A stretch of 64,000 nucleotides of DNA from Nipponacmea schrenckii (lineage: Eukaryota; Mollusca; Gastropoda; Lottiidae). Location of the stretch: the NCBI GenBank assembly GCA_030562195.1, contig JAUJPP010000006.1, forward strand, positions 2,790,001 through 2,854,000, in the 5' to 3' direction. Position 1 is the stretch's first letter, and each line of letters starts with the position of its first letter. Under the pieces are notes generated by a model, which saw only the letters and a list, made by a program, of their open reading frames with translations, made no database searches and was not told where the DNA came from. This document shows positions 25,201 through 37,200 of this stretch, piece by piece. Both the position numbers and the translations under genes were made by a program.

Positions 25201-28200
25201 TACAGTATGTATAATAACAGAATGTATAATAACAGTATGTATAATAACAGTATGTATAATAACAGTATGTGTAATTACAGTAAGTATAATAACAGTATGT
25301 GTAATAACAGTATGTGTAATAACAGTATGTATAATAACAGTATGTGTAATAACAGTATGTATAATAACAGTATGTATTATTACAGTATGAATAATTACAG
25401 TATGTATAATAACAGTATGTGTAATAACAGTATGTATAATAACAGTATGTATAATAACAGTATGTGTAATAACAGTATGTGTAATTACAGTATGTATAAC
25501 AACAGTATGTATAATAACAGTATGTATTATTACAGTATGTATAATAACATTATGTGTAATAACAGTATGTGTAATTACAGTATGTATAACAACAGTATGT
25601 ATAATAACAGTATGTATTATTACAGTATGTATAATATCAGTATGTGTAATAACAGTATGTGTAATAAAAGTATGTATAATAACAGTATGTATAATAACAG
25701 TATGTGTAATAACAGTATGTATAATAACAGTATGTATTATTACAGTATGTATAATAACATAATGTATAATAACAGTATGTATAATAACAGTATGTATTAT
25801 TACAGTATGTATAATAACAGAATGTATAATAACAGTATGTATAATAACAGTATGTATAATAACAGTATGTGTAATTACAGTAAGTATAATAACAGTATGT
25901 GTAATAACAGTATGTGTAATAACAGTATGTATAATAACAGTATGTGTAATAACAGTATGTATAATAACAGTATGTATTATTACAGTATGAATAATTACAG
26001 TATGTATAATAACAGTATGTGTAATAACAGTATGTATAATAACAGTATGTATAATAACAGTATGTGTAATAACAGTATGTGTAATTACAGTATGTATAAC
26101 AACAGTATGTATAATAACAGTATGTATTATTACAGTATGTATAATAACATTATGTGTAATAACAGTATGTGTAATAACAGTATGTATAATAACAGTATGT
26201 GTAATGACAGTATGTATAATAACAGTATGTATTATTACAGTATTTATAATAACAGCATGAATAATAACAGTATGTATAACAACAGTATGTATAACAACAG
26301 TATGTATAACAACAGTATGTATAACAACAGTATGTATAACAACAGTATGTATAACAACAGTATGTATAACAACAGTATGTATAACAACAGTATGTATAAC
26401 AACAGTATGTATAACAACAGTATGTATAACAACAGTGTGTATAATAACAGTATGTATAACAACAGTATGTATAACAACAGTATGTATAATAACAGTATGT
26501 GTAATAACAGTATGTGTAATAACAGTATGCATAATAACAGTATGTATAATAACAGTATGCGTAATAACAGTATGTGTAATAACAGTATGTATTATTACAG
26601 TATGTATAATAACAGTATGTTTAATAACAGTATGTGTAATAACAGTATGTATTATTACAGTATGTATAATAACAGTATGTATAATAACAGTATGTGTAAT
26701 AACAGTATGTGTAATAACAGTATGTGTAATAACAGTATGTGTAATAACAGTATGAATAATTTCAGTATGTATAATAACAGTATGTGTAATAACAGTATGT
26801 ATAATAACAGTATGTGTAATAACAGTATGTGTAATTACAGTATGTATAACAACAGTATGTATAATAACAGTATGTATTATTACAGTATGTATAATAACAT
26901 TATGTGTAATAACAGTATGTGTAATAACAGTATGTATAATAACAGTATGTGTAATAACAGTATGTGTAATAACAGTATGTGTAATGACAGTATGTATAAT
27001 AACAGTATGTATTATTACAGTATTTATAATAACAGCATGAATAATAACAGTATGTATAACAACAGTATGTATAACAACAGTATGTATAACAACAGTATGT
27101 ATAACAACAGTATGTATAACAACAGTATGTATAACAACAGTATGTATAACAACAGTATGTATAACAACAGTATGTATAACAACAGTATGTATAACAACAG
27201 TGTGTATAATAACAGTATGTATAACAACAGTATGTATAACAACAGTGTGTATAATAACAGTGTGTATTATTTCAGTATGTATAATAACAGTATGTATAAT
27301 AACAGTATGTATAATAACAGTATGTGTAATAACAGTATGTGTAATAACAGTATGTATAATAACAGTATGTATAATAACAGTATGTGTAATAACAGTATGT
27401 GTAATAACAGTATGTATTATTACAGTATGTATAATAACAGTATGTTTAATAACAGTATGTGTAATAACAGTATGTATTATTACAGTATGTATAATAACAG
27501 TATGTATAATAACAGTATGTGTAATAACAGTATGTGTAATAACAGTATGTGTAATAACAGTATGTATAATAACAGTATGTGTAATAACAGTATGTATAAT
27601 AACAGTATGCATAATAACAGTATGTATAATAACAGTATGTATTATTACAGTATGTATTATTACAGTATGTATAATAACAGTATGTATAATAACAGTATGT
27701 GTAATAACAGTATGTATAATAACAGTATGTATAATAACAGAATGTATAATAACAGAATGTATAATAACAGAATGTATAATAACAGTATGTATAATAACAG
27801 TATGTATTATTACAGTATGTATAATAACAGTATGTATAATAACAGTATGTGTAATAACAGTATGTGTAATAACAGTATGTGTAATAACAGTATGTGTAAT
27901 AACAGTATGTGTAATAACAGTATGTGTAATAACAGTATGTGTAATAACAGTATGTGTAATAACAGTATGTATAATAACAGTATGTATAATAACAGTATGT
28001 GTAATAACAGTATGTATAATAACAGTATGTATAATAACAGAATGTATAATTACAATACTGATAATAACAGTATGTATAATAACAGTATGTATTATTACAG
28101 TATGTATAATAACAGTATGTATAATAACAGTATGTATAATAACAGTATGTATAATTACAGTATGCATAATAACAGTATGTATAATAACAATATGCATAAT

Positions 28201-31200
28201 AACAGTATGTATAATTACAATACGGATTATAACAGTATGTATTATTACAGTATGTATAATAACAGTATGTATAATTACAATACGGATAATAACAGTATGT
28301 ATAATTATAATATGTATAATAACATTATTGTAACAAAATTTATATCTGATCTCAATGATAAACATGCAAACATGTACAAGAAAGCATTACCTTTAATAGA
28401 AGAAAGTGTCACGAAAACACGTCTTTTATCAGGATCAAATTTGATAAACGAAGGAACTGCGCCAAAGTTGTTTTTGTTCTTAATAAAACTCTGAATTTTC
28501 TGAACTGTACCAACTTTTTCACTTTTAATAAAATTCAGAATTTTTTTTTCATTAAGTTTAGATTTGAAACCTGACAATTCAACAATAACGTTATTTTCAG
28601 GATGTTCTCCAAACTTTCCACTTGTTATTGGTCTGGATTCATGGTATTTTTTCAAAGTCAACTGACGATCTTCAATCCAATGTTCACTGCTTAATACCAA
28701 GTCACATTCTGTAATAAATATATAACTCGTCACACTATATTTCAATGTAAACAGTGCGTGTTACACAATGGTGTTTATCGACGTGAACGATGATGAGACA
28801 GTGACATTTGTTGAAATATTTAGACAGGACAGGCCTGTCTTTTGTCTTGTTTATTAGTGGCAGAATTCTTAAAAAAGAAAGAAGTGTGTATTTTATAATA
28901 GGATAACAACTCAATTCTACCGGCTTCACTAATAATTCCAGCCAACCCAATTGTAAATGGGTACGAATAATCTAGAAAATGTCGAGAAGTTTGACTAAGG
29001 ACAAGCTGGTAGAAATGATTCTTGGATGTTATCCAATTAGTTGTTAAACGTAGTCTACGGTCTCCTTTTTAAAGATAAGGACAGTGCTTACCTTCATGAC
29101 TACCATAAGATACATATAAACAATGGACATCTTTATTTAATTCAACTTTTGTAGCCTCAGCCCCACTCTTCTTCTTACTTTCAAAATATAGCTCTAACAT
29201 TTGAAAACTTGCATCTTTAAACCCAGTTACTTGAAGTGTATTTTGAATTGAAGGCCTTGGTTCTGGTTGGTAATAAGCCACTTCGAGTTGACATCCTTCC
29301 AGTGTGTGTTCCTTTGATAAAACGCTTTCCACATCTTCAAAATAAGATTGCTTTTGTTATTTCCTCATTGATGACACAGTTTAAGTACACGCCTTACAAA
29401 TTGTCCTTGAATGATGCCCTTTCATGCTTTTATTCAATGTGAATTAAAACTAAAAGTGTATGAAACCAAAGATAAAAGCACAAAGATGCACAAAATAGCA
29501 GATCAAAACAATCTCACAGAAAAGCACCAAATTAACGAATTTACAATTTATAAATGAGCGACATAAAACTTCAAGGAGCTATAATCTTACCTTCAATATT
29601 CTCATATGATACAATGACATATCTCTCGTCATTAAAGTGATCAAAATTAACACTTTCAGCTACTCCGCCACTTTTCTCTTTACTTTCAAAGTAAAATTTT
29701 ATCATATCGTCAGAAGTTCTAGAACTGAATCCGATCACCTTCAGTTGTTTTCTTGAGTTATATTCATTTAATCCCACCACAGTCTTTTTATAAGGTAAAA
29801 TTGTAATTTGCTCACCATGGTATTCTAATTCTTTCTTTTTCAATAATCTGATTGCAACTGTATTAATAAATACAAATTTATCCAGAGCAGTTCAGAAAGT
29901 ATAGTTTGAATATTAATATCCTGAATAATCAGTGTCAAACTACCCATCTCATCCTACTCAGTTGTTAATCAGTACTGTTTGTTGTGGCACACCAGAGTTT
30001 GCAAGCTGATGCACAAAACAATAAATATGCGAAACAAAGAGAATGACGGAGAATAACATTGTGGTATTTCGAGTGTATTGCGGTACGTATTCACCATGCA
30101 ATATAATCATCCACCATTACACACTTGTTTTCATTTCATAGCTTGACAGGCAAAGTAACATTCGATATGAGAATTAATATACATTTTTAAGATCTTTATA
30201 ACGCATTTCTAGTTTAAAATCTTTAAAAATCTAGTGATATCTCAACAATTTACTCAATTTTATCCTTTCAATCTTTTCCCAAAATATTTTTCATTTCTTA
30301 AATTTTCAATTTATTTCATAAGTCGAGGCTTCAATGTCTCAAAAATGAGTTTAGAATTATTAAATATATAACCCTAGTTGGAAAATTACCTTCTTTCTCT
30401 TTAAATTCAATCACAACTACTCTTCTTTGTTGATCATAAGTTAATATTTTTAATTTGACATCTTTTCTTCCAGTGATTTTTTTCTTACGGAAAAACATGG
30501 AAATTGTATCTGTTGTTTCACCAGCAGGAATATTGGATACTTCAATGGTATCAGATACTAAAACAAAAACAATACATAAATTTGTGAAGACAAAATGAGA
30601 GTGAATTAAGAAAGAATGAACTTAGACTAAACTGAGAATGAACTAAGAGTAAACTGAGAATGAACTAAGAGTAAACTAAGAGTAAACTGAGAATGAATTA
30701 AGACTAAACTGAGAATGAACTAAGAGTAAACTGAGAATGAACTAAGAGTAAACTAAGAATGAACTTATAGTAAACTGAGAATGAACTTAGAGTAAACTGA
30801 GAAGGAACTAAGAGTAAACTGAGAATGAACTAAGAGTAAACTGAGAATGAACTAAGAGTAAACTGAGAATGAACTAAGAGTAAACTGAGAAAGAACTCAG
30901 AGTGAACTGAGAATGAATTAAGAGTGAACTGAGAATAAGCTGAGAATGAACTAAGAGTGAACTAAGAATGAACTAAGAGTAAACTGAGAATGAACTAAGA
31001 GTAAACTGAGAATGATTAAGAGTAAACTGAGAATGAACTAAGAATAAACTAAGAGTGAGCTGAGAAAGAACTAAGAGTGAGCCGAGAATCAACAAGAATG
31101 AACTGAGAATGAACTTAGAGTGAACTGAGAATGAATTAAGAATGAACTTAGAGTAAACTGAGAATGAACTAAGAGTAAACTGAGAATGAACTAAGAGTAA

Positions 31201-34200
31201 ACTGAGAAAGAACTCAGAGTGAACTGAGAATGAATTAAGAGTGAACTGAGAGTAAACTGAGAATGAATTAAGAATGAACTAAGAATGATATAGGATTAAA
31301 ATGAGAATGAACTCAGAGTAAAATGAGAATGAACTCAGAGTAAAATGAGAATGAACTAAGAGTAAAATGAGAATGAACTAAGAGTAAAATAAGAATGAAT
31401 TAAGAATGAATTAAGTATGAACTAAGAGATAAGGGCCAGTGACGTGACCCTACTAATAAAATTCATTGATGCCCTTCAATGCCATGGACTTGAGCTGATG
31501 GATACAGTCCAATTCCGAAGTGCGTCTGTGGTCTGTGGTCGTTCCCAGATCGGGATTCCAAGGTATTAAGGATAAGACTTCCACACTAAAATCTTTGTGT
31601 GAGTGGCCACGTAAATTAAAATGTTTCCCGACGGGTTTTTCCCGACGTGATCTGATATCCGATTAGTGTTCAGTGATTCTCACCGTGAGACTTCTTTTAG
31701 TTTCTCCTGTATATTGTTTATTCTATGATTTGCAGGTAATGAGATAAATAAGATTGCTTGATTGGCAATCAATGTTTTGAACACTAGGGTACGTTCTTTT
31801 CGTGACCGAACTTATAATCTCATTTTTGGAGATTATGGCGCAAATATTACAATCCCTGGAGTGGCAACTAGGGTAAGTTTGTTGCACTGCGCGGTCTTGT
31901 TGGCCTGCTATTTGGGGATATTTTGATTTTGCGCTAGTGAGGATATCTCTTAATGTGGGGTTCTTTCTGAATCCAATGACTGGAGGGGAGCGGAAAATGT
32001 TCCGACAAGCATGTGACGCTGACAGGATATGCCAATTTTGTTTGACATATTGGACTAAATTAAGTACAAATGGCACGCCTCCACGCCATTGTTATTACGT
32101 CTTGGCAACCAAGCAACAGTAGCGCTTTCACTGAGGTCCCCCATGAAGCGTCTCCATCCACCATAGGATATAAATAGAAGAAATGCTGCCCAGTAGCAAC
32201 AGTCTCCCTGAAGAGTACAAATTGTACGAAACGCGTCGGAGCGAAACAAGGATTCTCTAAAGAAAAAGATTCCTTAACTCTTTAATTTTTTAAGAATGAA
32301 CTAAGATTAAAATGAGAATGAACTATGATTAAAATGAGAATGAACTAAGAGTAAACTGAGAATGAATTAAGAATGAACTAAGAGTAAACTGAGAATGAGT
32401 AAGAGTAAACTGAGAATGAACTAAGAGTAAAATGAGAATGAACTATTCATTCTCATTTTACTCTTAGTTCATTCTCAGTTTACTCTTATTTCAGTCTCAT
32501 TTTGATCCTAGTTCATTCTTAATTCATTCTTAATTCATTCTTAATTCATTCTTTTTTTACTCTTAGTTCATTCTCAGTTCAGTCTGAGTTCACTCTGAAT
32601 TTGGATCGAACCAAAGCTCGATATAATCGGAGGAGGACCTTACGGTCAGCTCCCCAGTCGGTGTTGGATAAGACTTTCAGTATGTTGAGGGCGTTGAAAC
32701 ATTTTGTTCTTGAGGATTTTAATGTGTGGACGAAAAGAAAGCTTACTGTCCAATGTAAGACCAAGGAATTTAAATTCCTGCCAACCTCTTTTTTTACAGA
32801 AATTCATGCAGACGGTCTTGGATTTCGAAAATCGAAATCCATTGTCAGTTGCCCATTGCTGTAGATTGTTTAAGCAAAGCTGCAACTGACGCTCGATCGT
32901 CTGCATGTTAATAGAACTGTAACACATCTGAAAGTCATCAACATACAGAGAGCCATCAACCCCCCCGTCTAAGGCACGATGTGATGGAATTTATCTTGAT
33001 GGAAAAAAGGGTAACGGATAATATGCTACCCTGAGGAACTCCATTAACCCGAGGAAAAGGATCTGAAAAAATGGAGCCTAGTCGTACCTTAAACGTCCTA
33101 TCATGTAGGAAATTGGAGATAAATAATGGCAATCTTCCTCGAAGACCGAAGTCAAAGAGATCACGAAGAATGCCATATCTCCAAGTAGTGTCATATGCCT
33201 TCTCCAAATAAAAAAATATGGCTACTAAATGGTGATTTTGGATGAAGGCGTCCCTGACGAACGATTCAAATCTAACGAGATGATCAAGAGTGCTCCTTTG
33301 GGACCGAAATCCACATTGGAGGTATTGTTTGACTCGTGGTGCCAAACGAGCCTTCTATTGATCATCCGTTCCATGGTTTTACAAATGCAGCTGGTCAATG
33401 CAATAGGGCGATAATTAATAGGATTAGTAGGATCCTTACCAGGTTTAGGGATGGGAACAATGTTTGCAATCCTCCACGAAGGCGGAAAGACGCCGTCATC
33501 CCAAATCTGGTTAAATATAAGTCAAAGTTTTTTTAATGTTGGGTAAGGAAGATGTTTGAGGATCTGATAATGAATATCGTCAGGCCCAGTAGCTGTATCA
33601 TAAGCCTGTTTTAAAGAATACTTTAGTTCAGATATAGTAAATTTTTCGTTGTCATATTCCTCATTTTTAGATGTAAAATTTAACCTTTTCCTCTCTTCCC
33701 GGAGACGGACTCTCTGGAAAGCATCAGAGGAAAAGTTTGAGGATGAATTGAAAGAAAAATTACTTCCCAACGAATTAGCAATATCTGGTAGTGTGGTGAG
33801 CGTTGAACCATCTACTTCTAGATGGTTCATAGATATTGTATCCGCTTTACCCTTGATCCTACGAATCCTATCCCAGACTGATTTGGAAGACGTACGACTG
33901 TTGATCCTTGAAACGTACTCCTGCCATGACGACCTCTTTGCCTGGCGGATAGTCCGCCTGGCCTTGGCCCGTACAATGCGAAAAGAGGCCATGTTGTCAT
34001 AGGAAGGAGCACGTTCAAGCAGTCGTAAAGCACGATTACGTTCTTTCAGTGCTTTCTTACAGTCTTCATTACACCATGGTTTATTGAATCGTTTTGGAGT
34101 TGCCGAGGTTTTACGAATCGCCTGTCCCTATACATCTTGTAAGATGGTGGTAAATAGTTCCATCGGGTCTTCTGCTTCATCTAGATCATGTTGAGGAAAA

Positions 34201-37200
34201 AAGAAATGCAAAGCGCCTCAAAGAGGGGCCAATTAGCTTTAGAGAGTTTCCATCTTTGTGGCCTGTCGACTGGTGAAGGACCATTATTCCGTAGAATTAC
34301 AGGATAATGATCACTGTGGCAGAGATCGTCATGGACACTCCAAGAAAAATCTTGGAACAAAGATGGTGAGCTAATTGTCAGATCTAGATGAGAAAAGGTT
34401 TTTGTTCTTGAGCAGAAATATGTAGGCGATTCGTCATTAAAGATACAAAGATCGTTGTCATAAATGAAGTCAGCTATTAATTTTCCTCTTGTTGTCATTA
34501 GAACTACCCCAAAAAGAATGGTGACCATTGAAATCTCCGAGCAAAATGCAAGGAGATGGAAGCTGGGCTACAAGGTTATCCGGTCTCTGGGGTTTAGAGT
34601 GGAGTTAGGTGGCAAATAGATGGAGTAGAGGGTAAAAGGCACGTGGAGTGTTACTCGCACGGCAATTACCTGCAGAGGACAATTGAGTGTGACTTCGAAC
34701 TGGGCAACGTTTCTATTAACAATAATAGAAACACCACCCGAGACCTTGTCATCACCAGTGCCATAAAGGTGGTAAGAAACAAAATGTTTAAATGGCACTA
34801 AATGTAAATCCGTTGACTTGAGGAATGTCTCTTGCAGACAAAAAGCCAACGGATTGCATTGTTGGATTAATAGCTGAAATTCATAAAGATCATGACTTAA
34901 ACCTCGACAATTCCATTACATTATATTATTTTTTGAATGCATTGTCAGGGTGGTTTAATTGGACTACGAGGGTTGCGGTAAGGGGGGTTGAGAACTTTCG
35001 CATCAACCTCGGAAGCCTCCATATCTATACTATCAGATATGGCCGACTTCTAAATATCTCTTCCTCCCTTTTTGGAGGAAGAGGATACATGCTTTTTTGT
35101 AGAATTGTCATTATTGGAAAGACTTTCGCTGCGTTAAGCTCTGGACTGTTTTCCAGTCCCTTTTGGCTGAATGTCAGCTGGCTGACTAACACTAGTATCA
35201 TCAGTACTTGACTTTTCAGTCTGAGTAGCTGATGATGTAGATGCCTCAGGAGCAGATGATAATAAGGCTAAAGACGGAGTTGGTACTCGCTTCAGCCAAG
35301 TTATGTCGGTCTGGCATTCTATGGATCTAGTAGAAGCCTTAACAACACTAGCAAAAGTCTTAACGGAAGGAGTAGATGGGGTTTCCCCTTCTACAGCCTT
35401 CCGCGCTTCAGGATAGGAAACTTTGGTTTCGGTTTTGATTTTTTGAATTCGCTTTTCTAATTTCCACTAAGGTCAGTCCTTAGAAAAAGCGACATGGTAC
35501 CACTACAGTTGCAACAACAAGGAGTATCACTACAATCCTTGCTGTCGTGCCCGGACTTGCCACAACGTGCACATCGCAAAGAACCGTTGCAAGTCCGAGT
35601 TCCGTGCCCAAAGCGCTGACAATTATAACACCTGAGAGGTTTTGGTATGAATGGCGAAACTTTAATAATTAAATAACCTACTTTTATTTCTGATGGTAAA
35701 TCGGGTCTATTAAATAGAAGTATGAATGTATTAGTTGGTATCAGTTGGCCGTCACGACGGATTGAAATACGATCAACGTTCGTGACTCCAATGTCTTTTA
35801 ATTTCTTCTGCTGAACATCCACTTAGATCGGGGTGTCGAATGACAACCTTCGAGGAGTTTATAGAAGAATGAGGAGATACACTTATGGGAATATTTACTA
35901 AAGATGTTGATTGTAATAAAAGCTCAGAATGAATTTTTCGATGGCATTCGAGCAGTAAAGGCCTGTTACGAAGTTTTTTGATAGATTTAGGTTCGCTAAC
36001 CAAACCAGCTATTCCCAGGGTCACTACTTATAATGACAAGAAACCGAGGCCAGGAATCACTAGACGAGCTAGATGATTCAGTAAATTCTGCCTCGGTTAG
36101 TCTACATTTATTGGGGGGGGGGGGGGGGGGTTAATGTAGCCATGAAGAAAATGTAAAAAATAGATCTCCCGAGACCCCCGACCACGACCTCCGCGCAGGC
36201 TGCGCCCTAGGGTAATCGGGAGATATACTCAGATAAAATGGGGGACGGTGGACCTATTCTTAACCCCGGTCCACTGGGGGGAGTAAACTGAGAATGAACT
36301 AAGATTAAAATGAGAATGAACTAAGAGTAACATGAGAATGAACTAAGAGTAAAATGAGAATGAACTCAGAGTAAACTGAGAATGAACTTAGAGTAAACTG
36401 AGAATGAACTTAGAGTAAACTGAGAATGAACTAAGATTAAAATGAGAATGAATTAAGATTGAATTAAGAATGAACTAAGAGTAAAATGAGAATGAACTAA
36501 GAGTAAAATGAGAATGAACTAAGAGTAAAATGAGAATGAACTTAGAGTAAAATGAGAATGAACTTAAGAAAAAACTGAGAATGAATTAAGAATGAATTAA
36601 AAATGAACTAAGAGTAAAATGAGAATGAACTAAGATTAGATTGAGAATGAACTAAGATTAAAATGAGAAGAAACTAAGAGTAAACTGAGAAAGAACTCCG
36701 AGTGAACTGAGAACGACTTAGAGTAAAATGAGAATGAACTAAGAGTAAAATGAGAATGAACTCAGAGTAAACTGAGAATGAACTTAGAGTAAACTGAGAA
36801 TGAACTTAGAGTGAACTGAGAATGAACTTAGAGTAAACTGAGAATGAACTTAGAGTAAACTGAGAATGAACTTAGAGTAAAATAAGAATGAACTTAGAGT
36901 CAAATTAGAATGAACTTAGAGTAAACTTAGAATGAACTAAGAGTAAAATGAGAATAAACTGAGAGCAAACTGAGAGTAAACTGAGAAGGAATTAAGAGTA
37001 AACTGAGAATGAACTTAGAGTAAACTGAGAATGAACTTAGAGTAAACTGAGAATGAACTTAGAGTAAACTGAGAATGAACTTAGAGTGAACTGAGAATGA
37101 ACTTAGAGTAAACTGAGAATGAACTTAGAGTAAACTGAGAATGAACTTAGAGTAAAATAAGAATGAACTTAGAGTCAAATAAGAATGAACTTAGAGTCAA

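Larger units (their letters stand above)
32598..36283 (-). mobile_element. Jockey-like non-LTR retrotransposon, copy B (3'-truncated, defective)
   Basis: Minus-strand LINE sitting inside the 22-bp satellite. The 5' end near 36,240-36,283 shares the ggtggacc..ttaaccccggtcca terminal segment with copy A. ORF1 starts near 36,137; ORF2 includes endonuclease and reverse transcriptase. The element stops abruptly at 32,598 within ORF2, at the point where the sequence joins the satellite. Several frameshifts and stops. Confidence 0.88.

Noticed and set aside
26244..28333. Further open frames (IITVC- and ILLLY-type repeats) in the same array
   Set aside because: They are other reading frames of the same minisatellite.
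24448..28494. Two very long opposite open frames that could be repetitive proteins
   Set aside because: They are produced by a 15-bp minisatellite without stops. Splice sites outside the array join the flanking exons into an intact RRM. Only 24,501-24,737 is coding.
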